Positions 1 to 8,000 of a DNA stretch of 11,304 bases are shown one piece after another (position 1 is the stretch's first letter; every line of letters begins with the position of its first letter). The position numbers and the translations under genes were made by a program. Source of the DNA: an uncultured Paraprevotella sp. (GTDB lineage Bacteria > Bacteroidota > Bacteroidia > Bacteroidales > Bacteroidaceae). Location of the stretch: positions 1 to 11,304 of the forward strand of contig CAJUDC010000089.1 of NCBI GenBank assembly GCA_910584955.1, in the 5' to 3' direction. Below the pieces are notes generated by a model that saw nothing but the letters and a program-made list of their open reading frames with translations, did no database searches and was not told the DNA's origin.

Positions 1-2
1 GT

Positions 3-563
3 TTTCCCGAAGCCCTGCTGGTAAAAATGACCGACTTGTTCCTGATCGATCCCGTAAGTGCCGGCGGATTGGGACTATCCACCATGGAAGTGGGATGGGT
101 AAAGGGCACCATGGGAGTTTTCGGTCTGACACTGGGCGGCATCCTGGGCGGCATTGCCGTCTCCGTAGGCGGACTGAAAAAATGGCTTTGGCCGATGGTA
201 TGGAGCATTACACTGCCCGATCTGGTATATGTATACCTCAGTGTGAGCCAGACACAAAGCATTCCCGTAATCAGCCTGTGCCTTTTCACCGAACAGTTTG
301 GCTACGGTTTCGGATTTACAGCCTACATGCTTTATCTGATCTATTACTCCAGAGGAAAAAAACAAACAGCCCATTATGCTTTCTGTACAGGCCTGATGGC
401 ACTTTCCATGATGTTACCGGGAATGATAGCCGGCGAACTGCAGGAACGGCTGGGCTACTCCCATTTTTTCCTGCTGGTAATGGCCTGCTGTGTACTCACC
501 GTATGGGTTACCGCCATGCTGAAAATCGAAGCCGATTTCGGTAAGAAAGGCGCCAAAGACTGA
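3..563 (+). CDS. AmpG-like MFS permease, C-terminal part (5' end outside window)
   Basis: This is the 3' part of an integral inner-membrane transporter; the frame is already open at base 3, so the gene begins upstream. About 186 residues are visible. They contain several hydrophobic stretches of membrane-helix length separated by short charged loops (GGLKKWLWP, SRGKKQTAH), and end in a charged tail (ADFGKKGAKD). The segments FPEALLVKMTDLFL, GGLGLSTMEVGWVKGT, FGYGFGFTAYMLYLIYYS and MLPGMIAGELQERLGY match my recollection of Bacteroidota AmpG-like MFS permeases. AmpG in enterobacteria imports anhydro-muropeptides (GlcNAc-anhMurNAc peptides) for cell-wall recycling; the substrate here is not proven. 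An internal ATG at base 27 is not a true start because the conserved sequence continues upstream of it. The next gene is 94 bases away with its own promoter, so co-transcription is not required. Confidence 0.8.
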   Translation, partial: FPEALLVKMTDLFLIDPVSAGGLGLSTMEVGWVKGTMGVFGLTLGGILGGIAVSVGGLKKWLWPMVWSITLPDLVYVYLSVSQTQSIPVISLCLFTEQFGYGFGFTAYMLYLIYYSRGKKQTAHYAFCTGLMALSMMLPGMIAGELQERLGYSHFFLLVMACCVLTVWVTAMLKIEADFGKKGAKD

Positions 564-579
564 TTTCCTTTAAAATCTG

Positions 580-610
580 TTGCCGAATTCAAAAGTATAT
601 TTTATATTTG
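580..610 (+). promoter_or_regulatory. Bacteroidota-type promoter of the GH109 gene
   Basis: A -7 element TATATTTG lies at 603-610 (consensus TAnnTTTG). A TTG at 580-582 is separated from it by 20 bases, the spacing expected for the -33 element. Transcription would start near 616-618, giving a 5' leader of about 40 bases before the ATG at 658. The leader is A/T-rich with no clear Shine-Dalgarno site. Confidence 0.7.
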
Positions 611-657
611 CAGTATAAACAAACTTTAATAACTCAATCATTTAACTCTACTGACGA

Positions 658-2151
658 ATGAAAAGTATGAATTACCTATTAGCAGGAGCCTTGGCCGTTC
701 TTTTGGCTTTCGGTTCCGCAAACAGTACGTATGCCGCTCCGAAAGGTGAAAAAACAGGACTGAACTCCCAATTTACCACAAAATGGAAGAAAGGAAAAGA
801 CGGTGTGATACGTACCGTAGTTCCTCAGCGTCCGGTCGGTCAGCAGCACGCTTTGGAATTGACGGCGCCGGCCTTGAAAACCGTCCGTGTCGGTTTTGTA
901 GGCTTGGGAATGCGAGGTCCGGGTGCCGTGGAGCGTTGGACACACATGAAAGACGTAGGCTTGAACGTACAAATCGTAGCACTGTGTGATTACGAAGCAT
1001 CGAGAGCCGCCTCTGCCAACAAGACTTTGGAAAAAGCGGGCTTACCCAAAGCCGCCGAATACAGCGGAGAAGAAGGTTACAAACAATTGTGCGAACGGAA
1101 CGACATCGACATCGTTTACATCGCTACCGACTGGATGCACCACGTACCCGTGGCGCTCTACGCCATGGAACACGGCAAACACGCTGCCATCGAAGTGCCT
1201 TCGGCCATGAGCCTGAAAGATTGCTGGGATTTGATCAATACCTCCGAACGTACACGCAAACACTGTATACAGTTAGAGAACTGCTGCTACGACGAATTTG
1301 AAATGAATACGCTGAACATGGCACAGAAAGGCATATTCGGTGAGATTCTGCATGTGGAAGGTGCTTACATACATGACCTCACACAATTTTGGCCCTACTA
1401 TTGGAAAAACGGTGCCAACGACAAACTGGGTTGGCGTATGGAATACAACCGCACACACAGAGGCGACGTATATGCCACACACGGCCTCGGCCCCGCCTGC
1501 CAGTTGCTTGACATCCACCGTGGCGACCGTATGAAAACATTGGTTGCTATGGATACCAAACCGGTTCACGGACCGGCCTACGTAAAACAGGTGACCGGAG
1601 AAGATTGCACGGATTTCCAGAATGGCGACCAGACCACAACGCTGATCCGTACGGAAAAAGGCAAGGTAATCGAAATTCAGCACAACGTAATGAATCCGCA
1701 GCCCTACAACCGTCTGTATCAGTTGACGGGTACCACCGGGTTTGCCAACAAATATCCCACTCCGGGGTATGCACTGGAAGGCAAAGCTTCCAATGTAGAA
1801 GGATTGCCCGATCACGAGAATCTGAACGCACACGGTTTCCTTCCTCCCGCCGCTCATCAGGCATTGGTAAAACAATATCAACATCCTCTTTATAAGGAAG
1901 TGGGCGAGAAGGCCAAACATGTAGGCGGCCACGGCGGTATGGATTTCATTATGGATTATCGGCTGGTGTACTGCCTCCAGAACGGTCTGCCTCTCGACAT
2001 GGACGTATACGACCTGGCAGAATGGTGTTGCGTAGCCGAACTGGGTTATTTGTCGATGAGCAATAACTTCTCTCCCGTTGAAGTGCCCGACTTTACTCGC
2101 GGTCATTGGAACGACGTACAGGGCTTGAAGTTGCACGGCATTCAGGAATAA
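658..2151 (+). CDS. Secreted GH109 alpha-N-acetylgalactosaminidase family protein (Gfo/Idh/MocA fold)
   Basis: This 497-residue protein belongs to the NAD-dependent Gfo/Idh/MocA superfamily, in the branch classified as glycoside hydrolase family 109. GH109 founders remove alpha-linked GalNAc (for example the blood group A determinant) by an oxidation-elimination mechanism with tightly bound NAD. Visible: a signal peptide at residues 1-26 with cleavage likely after STYA, indicating export; a Rossmann dinucleotide motif GFVGLGMRG at 79-87; an acidic residue D111 at the end of the second strand, where NAD ribose is bound; the EVP motif at 179-181 replacing the usual EKP; and YATHG at 272-276, matching the tyrosine-x-x-histidine active-site pair of the family. 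The long C-terminal alpha/beta substrate domain follows. An ATG at residue 4 is an alternative start. Length fits the family. It has its own promoter and ends at a double terminator, so it is probably monocistronic. GalNAc specificity is inferred; other activities occur among relatives. Confidence 0.9.
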   Translation: MKSMNYLLAGALAVLLAFGSANSTYAAPKGEKTGLNSQFTTKWKKGKDGVIRTVVPQRPVGQQHALELTAPALKTVRVGFVGLGMRGPGAVERWTHMKDVGLNVQIVALCDYEASRAASANKTLEKAGLPKAAEYSGEEGYKQLCERNDIDIVYIATDWMHHVPVALYAMEHGKHAAIEVPSAMSLKDCWDLINTSERTRKHCIQLENCCYDEFEMNTLNMAQKGIFGEILHVEGAYIHDLTQFWPYYWKNGANDKLGWRMEYNRTHRGDVYATHGLGPACQLLDIHRGDRMKTLVAMDTKPVHGPAYVKQVTGEDCTDFQNGDQTTTLIRTEKGKVIEIQHNVMNPQPYNRLYQLTGTTGFANKYPTPGYALEGKASNVEGLPDHENLNAHGFLPPAAHQALVKQYQHPLYKEVGEKAKHVGGHGGMDFIMDYRLVYCLQNGLPLDMDVYDLAEWCCVAELGYLSMSNNFSPVEVPDFTRGHWNDVQGLKLHGIQE

Positions 2152-2168
2152 GTTTTTCCTTTTTATCG

Positions 2169-2202
2169 GTGTGACCGTCCCCGCACGGCCACACTGCTTT
2201 TC
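2169..2202 (+). terminator. First hairpin of a tandem terminator after GH109
   Basis: Ten-base arms at 2169-2178 (GTGTGACCGT) and 2185-2194 (ACGGCCACAC) pair with one A-C mismatch around a 6-base loop. A short TGCTTTT tail follows. It is a weaker terminator than the hairpin just downstream and may serve as a first stop or as an RNA 3' stabiliser. Confidence 0.5.
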
Positions 2203-2204
2203 AA

Positions 2205-2250
2205 CCTCTCCCCGCATCTTTCGATCGGAAGATGCGGGGAGAGGCTTTTT
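2205..2250 (+). terminator. Strong intrinsic terminator after GH109
   Basis: A perfect 16-bp stem is formed by 2205-2220 and 2229-2244 (CCTCTCCCCGCATCTT and its complement) around an 8-base loop, followed by CTTTTT at 2245-2250. This should end the GH109 transcript and insulate the next gene. Confidence 0.85.
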
Positions 2251-2420
2251 CTACTCGATGTGTTCCGGTTGTACGGATGGAACCAACAACTGCCGGAATG
2301 CCGATAAAAACAACCGACGAATGCGAAGCGGAGCCAACATGTCCATCACGATCTTTTCATATTCACTTGATAATCATATCGAATGGATCGCACCGAACAC
2401 TTATTTTGTCTATTCGTTTA
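2251..2420. other. Gene-free interval between the GH109 terminator and the TPR-gene promoter
   Basis: Short open frames here have no recognisable protein features, no good start context and no membership in a family I know. The only structure noted is an imperfect inverted repeat (TTCCGG near 2263 with CCGGAA near 2290). I see no RNA gene, repeat array or mobile-element end. Confidence 0.4.
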
Positions 2421-2452
2421 TTGGTAGAAGAAGTACAAAAAAGCTACTTTTA
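2421..2452 (+). promoter_or_regulatory. Probable promoter of the TPR lipoprotein gene
   Basis: TACTTTTA at 2445-2452 matches the -7 consensus TAnnTTTG at all but the last base, and TTG at 2421-2423 lies 21 bases upstream. Transcription would begin near 2458-2460, about 16 bases before the ATG at 2476. This supports 2476, not the internal TTG at 2574, as the original start. Confidence 0.45.
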
Positions 2453-2475
2453 TAGCTGACCTATCTTATACGATC

Positions 2476-3758
2476 ATGCGCATTCCCCTCTTTTTGCCCT
2501 CCTGCCGCTCCTCGGCGGACTGACGGCCTGCACCAACGAAAACGAGTATCTGCTGAAAAAGTCCGAGAATCTGTTGCTCAGTCACCCGGACAGCAGTCGC
2601 CTCTACCTGGCACATATTGACACCGGCAATCTGTCGGCCTCATTACGGCAGAACTATCATATCATGAATCTGTATTGCAACCACCGGTACAATCTGTGCC
2701 ACCAGCCTGACATCGACCGACGGACGCGGCAATGGATGGAGACTTACCCACCGGGGCATCCCCTCCGCCACCGGGTCCAGGAACTGCGCCTGCATCTTTT
2801 AATGAACATCGGGTACACACACAAAGGCGACAGTATGCTGAACAGTCTGGAAGCAGAGTGGAGCGCAGACAGTGTGCTGCACGCCAATTGGCTGTTATGC
2901 AAGATAGACCTGAAAATGAGGCTCGAACAGACGGATTCAGCCGTGCATTACCTTGGACGGCTACGGCACACCGAAAAACAATTGGATCAGTATTACGAAT
3001 GGAAGGCTACCCTGTACCTGCAACAAGGCGACACCGCAACGGCCATCGCCACCCTGCAAAAGGCCATGCAACACACCCCCGACCCGCAACGGTGCAAGCA
3101 ACGCATCGATTTTATCCTCCGCCTGTTGCTGAACGGCGGTCACAAGCAAGAGGCGCTACAGGCCCTGCGCAACTACCGCCAATGGATGAACAGAGTGGAT
3201 CTGCCTTCCTATAATTACCTAAAAGGCGAACTGCACCGCCTGAGCCATCAACCGGACTCGGCGGCTCACTATTACCGCATCGCCCAAAGCGGCGGCGACC
3301 CTTATGTGGACTATCTGGCAGCGGAACGGCTCTACGAAATGAATCCGGTGAAAATGGCCTGGGAACCCCGCTTTCAGACGGAACGACAGTTACAAAAACG
3401 GTTCGACAACCTGCTGTACCTGCAAACCGAACGAAGAAAAAAGGAAGAGTTCGAGAAACTGGCCCTTCTGTACGAAATGAACCAACTGAAAATGAGCCGG
3501 CAACGCTACCTTATCCTGCTCATGTGTCTGGGACTGGTGGCCGTTACCACCGGTACGGCAGTGAGCCTGTTCTGGCTGAACCGACTCGACAGGGAAAACC
3601 AACAAGGCGGTCTATACACCCTGACGAACGACTATTGGGGCGGCACTGAGGTAACAAACTTCTTAGGCCGGTGCAACAGCGGATACTACACCTACATCTA
3701 CACCCCACAGGAAATGCGCGAGGTACTGTCCCGGGTGCTGTCACGCCCCGACCCCTGA
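2476..3758 (+). pseudogene. TPR / coiled-coil / transmembrane lipoprotein sensor gene with frameshift near the start
   Basis: The main open frame runs from upstream of 2550 to a TGA at 3756-3758. Its N-terminal part encodes PLFALLPLLGGLTAC followed by TNENEY, a lipoprotein signal with lipobox LTAC, but no ATG or GTG exists in that frame back to the stop at 2457. The ATG at 2476 lies one frame away and reads MRIPLF; adding one T to the five-T run at 2491-2495 joins it to give MRIPLFFALLPLLGGLTAC. The body (about 300 residues) is helical with TPR-like repeats, clearest at EWKATLYLQQGDTATAIATL (encoded near 2998-3057), then a charged coiled coil (QTERRKKEEFEKLALLYEMN) and one membrane span (YLILLMCLGLVAVTTGTAVS) near 3511-3570. 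This layout resembles Bacteroidota TPR membrane sensors, which usually carry a longer cytoplasmic output part; here about 60 residues of unrecognised sequence follow. A second frameshift may hide an extension to 3847. Function unknown; it may be inactive, or the breaks may be sequencing errors. Confidence 0.65.
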
Positions 3759-4012
3759 ACGCAAGCCTACGGAAATCCATGGAACAGACTCTCGACGGCA
3801 TAAGGGACAACGATACCGGGTATCTGGTTTACGCCCGATTAAGATAACGGCAGTCTGACGACAGCTTCCCCATCACCTCTTCCGCCAGCCATAAGGCCCG
3901 TTATCCGCCAGGATGAACCCTGAAATCATCGTGGCCGGTGGGTGCTGTGCCTGCTCCCGAAGGTCCGACAGTCGGCCCCAATCACAGACATTACCCTGCG
4001 AACCCGCAAATT
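3759..4012 (+). other. Non-genic or decayed interval, possibly including the tail of the TPR gene
   Basis: After the TGA at 3756-3758 another frame continues as NASLRKSMEQTLDGIRDNDT and then GYLVYARLR before TAA at 3845-3847. One extra C in the CCCC run at 3752-3755 would join it to the TPR protein. From 3848 to about 4012 I see no convincing gene; short open frames there are rich in Pro, Arg and Cys and resemble no family. The interval reads like decayed coding DNA plus the promoter region of the next gene. Confidence 0.35.
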
Positions 4013-4020
4013 TATATTTA
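4013..4020 (+). promoter_or_regulatory. Possible -7 element of the TonB-domain gene
   Basis: TATATTTA matches the Bacteroidota -7 consensus except for the last base and lies 22 bases before the ATG at 4043. Only a weak TTA at 3991-3993 is present at the -33 spacing. Confidence 0.4.
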
Positions 4021-4042
4021 TTACAAACCTTTTTTAAAAAAC

Positions 4043-4513
4043 ATGCCTATGAAAAAGAACCAGTTTATCGCCACCGCTGTCCTTCTGCTGGCAGCCGGCA
4101 CTGCCAATAGTGCACAGATACATTCCGAGAACGCAGTACCCTCCCCTGACCGGACCGCTGCCATACGGCTACAGTCCGCCCCAGACTCTCAACCCGTTTA
4201 CGAGCCGGACAAGGTGGACGTTAAGGCCTCCTTCCCAGGCGGAGAAATCAAGCAAATGGAATTTTTGACAAAGAACCTGAAGTTTCCCGAAGAAGCCTTA
4301 AAAGAGAAGGTAGCCGGCAAGATAGTGATACAGTTCATAGTGGAAACAGACGGTTCCCTGACCCACATGGAAGTGTCCTCGCCCCTGCATCCGGCCTGCG
4401 ACACCGAAGCACTGCGCGTAATCAAGCAGATGCCCCGCTGGACGCCCGCCCAAATGAAGGGAAAGGCCGTGCGCTCGCGCATCACGCTTCCGATGCAGTT
4501 CCGTTATCGGTAA
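4043..4513 (+). CDS. Small secreted TonB C-terminal domain protein
   Basis: A 156-residue protein starting MPMKKNQF; an in-frame ATG two codons later (4049) is an equally possible start. The open frame extends upstream to 3938, but that part is Pro/Arg-rich and precedes the putative promoter, so it is excluded. Residues 1-24 form a signal peptide (cleavage likely after NSA, before Q25). A linker of about 50 residues follows, then FPGG (64-67) and a TonB C-terminal domain at about 78-156: FPEEALKEKVAGKIVIQFIV, the D/E-T-DGSL turn at 101-106, DTEALRVIKQMPRWTPA, and the closing strands RSRITLPMQFRYR. In classical TonB this domain contacts the TonB box of outer-membrane receptors to deliver proton-motive energy. 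Here the Pro-rich spacer is missing and the N-terminus looks cleavable, so energy transduction is doubtful; a periplasmic adaptor role is possible. No ExbB/ExbD or receptor gene is adjacent. Confidence 0.8.
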   Translation: MPMKKNQFIATAVLLLAAGTANSAQIHSENAVPSPDRTAAIRLQSAPDSQPVYEPDKVDVKASFPGGEIKQMEFLTKNLKFPEEALKEKVAGKIVIQFIVETDGSLTHMEVSSPLHPACDTEALRVIKQMPRWTPAQMKGKAVRSRITLPMQFRYR

Positions 4514-4744
4514 ACCACCCGTCCTATTGCCACGCCCGGGTCCTCCGGTTGGCGGCAACAGGTTTGCCCCCCACAATGCCTTGCGAACCGTCGGACGTCA
4601 AACCGCATACTATATTATATAGAACTGTCCGCACGCTCCGCAGGCATGCCCCACCGGAACCCGGCAACCACATCCGGCTGCCTACGCCCGCAACTTATAA
4701 CCACGGCTTGTGAAAGTCGTTTTCATCTGTTTTTTTTTAAAGTG
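4514..4744. other. Intergenic region after the TonB-domain gene
   Basis: About 230 bases without a credible gene. Open frames on both strands lack recognisable protein character. The only clear structure is the terminator that starts just after it. An eight-T run lies at about 4731-4738. Confidence 0.4.
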
Positions 4745-4771
4745 AAAGTGCTCCTTCGGGAGCACTTTTTT
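4745..4771 (+). terminator. Intrinsic terminator with TTCG tetraloop
   Basis: Arms AAAGTGCTCC (4745-4754) and GGAGCACTTT (4759-4768) pair perfectly around a TTCG loop, and the T run continues to 4771. It is about 230 bases downstream of the TonB-domain gene, so either that transcript has a long 3' tail or the terminator belongs to an unseen plus-strand RNA. Confidence 0.8.
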
Positions 4772-4869
4772 CAGCATTATACCGCCGGGGAGCACCGTAT
4801 ATCCTACCCGTTGGTCCGAAAAAACTGCCAAGCCGTCGGCGCCGAAATATCGACTTGACCGACGGACAT

Positions 4870-4932
4870 AAAAAAAGGGCTTCCGCTGAAGCCCAACCTT
4901 TGTTAACCTTAAATCTAATACTATGAAAAACA
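4870..4932 (-). ncRNA. Candidate small RNA 1 (minus strand, about 62 nt)
   Basis: Read on the minus strand, a strong promoter (-33 TTG at 4967-4965, -7 TATATTTG at 4945-4938) should start transcription near 4932. About 38 bases of A/U-rich sequence follow, including GTATTAG and TTTAAGGTTAACAAAG, and then a GC-rich hairpin: GGGCTTC (4894-4888) paired with GAAGCCC (4883-4877) around AGCG, and a run of seven Ts (4876-4870). Promoter, short non-coding body and terminator fit within 100 bases. There is no open frame of note on this strand. It lies downstream of GH27 on the same strand but has its own promoter. No known RNA family was confirmed; the paralogous small-RNA family reported in Bacteroides (FopS) would be a first comparison. 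A terminator-only role is the main alternative. Confidence 0.55.
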
Positions 4933-4937
4933 CAGTG

Positions 4938-4967
4938 CAAATATACAAGGAGTTTTTAAAATAGCAA
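4938..4967 (-). promoter_or_regulatory. Promoter of candidate small RNA 1
   Basis: On the minus strand TTG (4967-4965), 19 bases, then TATATTTG (4945-4938). Both elements and the spacing agree with the Bacteroidota housekeeping promoter. It points away from the 3' end of GH27, and no protein gene lies downstream within 350 bases on that strand. Confidence 0.7.
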
Positions 4968-4982
4968 GGGAGGGAAGGCTCA

Positions 4983-5006
4983 AAAATATGTTTCTTAACA
5001 TATTTT
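4983..5006 (-). terminator. Probable A/T-rich terminator of GH27
   Basis: Perfect 10-bp arms AAAATATGTT (4983-4992) and AACATATTTT (4997-5006) surround a 4-base loop, about 40 bases after the GH27 stop. On the minus strand the 3' arm ends in TTTTT. The stem is A/T-rich, so it is of moderate strength. Confidence 0.5.
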
Positions 5007-5047
5007 ACAGACTTCCACCCTTGTTTCATATGCTATGCAACACAATT

Positions 5048-8000
5048 TCACTCTTTCACCCTATACACGTTGCCGTTAATCACATACAATCCGCGAGACA
5101 AAGCCACCCTTTTCCTACCGGCCTCCAATACCAACGTACGCACCCGCAGACCGTTGGTCGTATAGATAGGCAACACACAGGCCGACGATGCTTCAATGCA
5201 GATTCCGCCACCGCACACCGTCACGATCACATTTTCTCCGTCCCGCTTCGCAGTTTGCACACCGTCGGCGGTCTGTCCCCAATAATAAAGGCGAAAATCA
5301 TCCGCCTGGAACCAACCCTTCGTGCCCGTACCCTGCCCTTGGGAAGCAGCCCCGATACGGAGTTCTCCACCTTCCGGCAACTGTATATCGCTCACGGCAA
5401 GCGTAAACCAATCGTTATTCCCGGCTCCGCCTACCGCTGCCAGACAAGCCGATACGAAGGTTTCTTCTCCGGCCTGTGCATACACGTGCTGGTCGGTCAG
5501 GTAATCAGCTCCATCGGTATTGCGCAAGGACGCTTCCAAACTATATACGCCGGCCGGCAAGCCGCTCACCGACTGATGTAAGTCGAGCGAAGTGATATGC
5601 TGGCAGGCTATACTGACGAAATTCAATCCGTCGGCAGCCGGACGGTCGTTCCAAGTATCGAAAGATTCCCATCCGCTCGTCTGCTTCGTCAGGCTCCATC
5701 CGGTTGTCTTGGATTCAAAGCTCGGATTCACGAGAAATTCCGTCATATCGAAACAGCACCCCGGCAAAGGTGCTGCCATTTTTTTTGTTTCCGAAATTTT
5801 TTCCTTCAACAGGCCGATAGCCTCCACTACCTCTGCCACCGTTGTTGCCTCACCGGCATAGACGGTGCGGCAGTTACCAACCGTCTCCGCCAGTCTGTCG
5901 CGGGAAGCCGCCGGCGCCACCGTTTCCAAGAAACGCTCCGCCTCGGTCAGCGCTTCCCGCAGCGCTCTCATGTCCACCATACTGAGCCGGGCGGCATCCA
6001 TGGCCTCCTGCAAACCGGCAATAGCCGCTTCCAATTCGGTTTTGCTCGGCACGTCCGCCACCGAAGCGGCTTTTTCCAACGCCTGAGCCAACGGGGTGCG
6101 GGCCGAGCCGACCACCGTTTCCGGCTGAATGGCACGCGCTTCCTCAATCAGATTCTGTAACCGCTGCTGCAAGCGCGTCAGGTCCTCCGACTGTCCGTTC
6201 ACTTTTACAGCCAGCCCCTCGGATGCGGCGGAGGCCACCGCCGTAGTTCCGCTATACAAAACTTTCAGTTCATGGTCGCCACCATACAACGTACACACAT
6301 AAACCGCCGTTCCGTCGGCCTCCAACGGCAACGTACCGACAACGGCACCGTCGCAAAGCACCTGCACATAGGCGCCCTCGGACGCACCGCCGGACACGGA
6401 GATTTTCAGTTCAAACGGTTCGCCCGCCACCTTTTCACCGCCATCCGCCGACAGACTGACCGTGGCACCGGCTGCGCGCTCCACCGCCGAAACACGGTAT
6501 AACCCGCTGGCGTGTTCGCGGAGCACCGGTGCGAAATCCGCATTCTTGAACGTGCCCATCTCAGTGCCTTTCCACATTTCCGTCACCCGGCATTCCTGGT
6601 CGGGCGCGAAGCCCAATGCCGTCAGGTCGAGCGCAACGGGTGCGGAGGCATCGGGAGCGGGATTTTCGGTGAACACCCGGAACTCCATCGTAGCGCCCGA
6701 CGGTGCGTTCTTCACGTCGTCGTCGTAGCCTACCGTCGAGCGAAAGGCCACATACTCGTGCCCGGCGGGCAACTTAAACGTCAGCATGGAGGGGGCATTC
6801 ACCCCAAAACCTTTGTCGTAGGCCACGCCGCCCATCATCATGGTGTTTCCGTCGTTGTTACGGTTCAGCTTGGGCGTGGACCATCCGTTTACGGGCGCGG
6901 GTTCCCAAGCAATTTCCGTGAGCGAGGTTTCGTTTCCGGCGGCATCTACCAGTACGGGATTGGCCCAGTCGGCATGGTCGTACGACAAACCGTCGCCACC
7001 ATTCGTAACCACCAGATACAGCGTTTCCGCATGGCGGATGTCGGCCTCCAGCACGGTCTGCTGCCGGGAAGCCCGTCCGATGAACCCGCTGCAAGCGACC
7101 TGTTTGCCCGGATCTACCTTTATCGTAACGTTTCCTCCGTTCCAGGTGTCAGTGGTTTCCTCGCGCAGCGTGGGATCCTCGTTGAAAACCATAAATTCCA
7201 CCGACGACTTACTGCCCTGGTTGCTGCCCGTATTGTCGATACCGGCATAGGCCGTGAACCGCACGGCGCCCTCGGGCAGGTCGAACAGCAGGATGGAATT
7301 GGCGTGTACGGCAAAACCGTTATCGTATGCAGTGCCGTTGATGGAAAGACGCCCTCCTTCTATATTCTTGTTTACGCCGATACTGCCCCATCCGCACGTA
7401 CCGCGCAGATATTTCCGTTCCGTCAGTCGTAGTTCGGTACCATCGGCCATCACCACCACGGGATTTATCCAGTCGGCATGGTCGCAGTCGTAACCGTCGC
7501 CGCCATCGGTAACCACCAAAGCCAATTGCCGGCTACCCTCCGGAATATCCACCGCCACCTCGGTAGCGTGCCCCGTGGTCAGATAAGAAATCGTACCGCT
7601 GCGATACAGCGCGTTGCGGGTGTTCACGAAAGAAGAACCGCCTACATTAAACAACGCCACAAACTTGTCGCCGCAAGCCGGGTCGTCGGCTGCCCACACA
7701 ATAGCATTGTCCATGCGGCTCAACTGCCGGTTACCGGCAGAATAGTGATGCATATACAGCACGTCACGGTTCGTCAGCAACGAATCCGTTGCCGCATCAT
7801 TCTGCGGCAAATCGCCTCCAAACATCAGGGGCGACTTGAAAATAGTCCACAGATTCATCATCGTATACTGCTCGTCGCGGGTAAAGTTAGTCCATCGCTC
7901 CTGCCCCCGTTCGCCGCGAATACTGATTTTACCCAACGGCAACATGTCGGCGTCGGGCCAAGTACCCGGCGCGATGTACGGCGCCCATTTGGCACAGACC

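Noticed and set aside
1273..2217. Long minus-strand open frame (314 codons) opposite the GH109 gene
   Set aside because: It lies wholly antisense to a convincing GH109 coding frame, has no recognisable domain, and overlaps the GH109 terminator at its start.
2171..2459. Overlapping short open frames after the GH109 terminators
   Set aside because: They start inside or beside the terminator hairpins, are Cys/Arg-rich, and lack signal, domain or promoter support.
2574..2576. TTG at 2574 as the start of the TPR protein
   Set aside because: Sequence upstream in the same frame encodes a lipoprotein signal with lipobox, so the true N-terminus lies upstream; TTG here would remove it.
3938..4042. 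N-terminal extension of the TonB-domain protein from 3938
   Set aside because: It would place a Pro/Arg-rich stretch before a clear signal peptide and would span the putative -7 element.
4923..4964. Plus-strand 13-codon open frame MKNTVQIYKEFLK
   Set aside because: It overlaps the minus-strand small-RNA promoter, has no plus-strand promoter, and is too short to separate from chance.
6512..7432. Long plus-strand open frame (306 codons) opposite GH27
   Set aside because: It mirrors the GC-rich codon pattern of the opposite strand; its protein is His/Arg-rich without domains, while the GH27 frame carries two NPCBM domains there.
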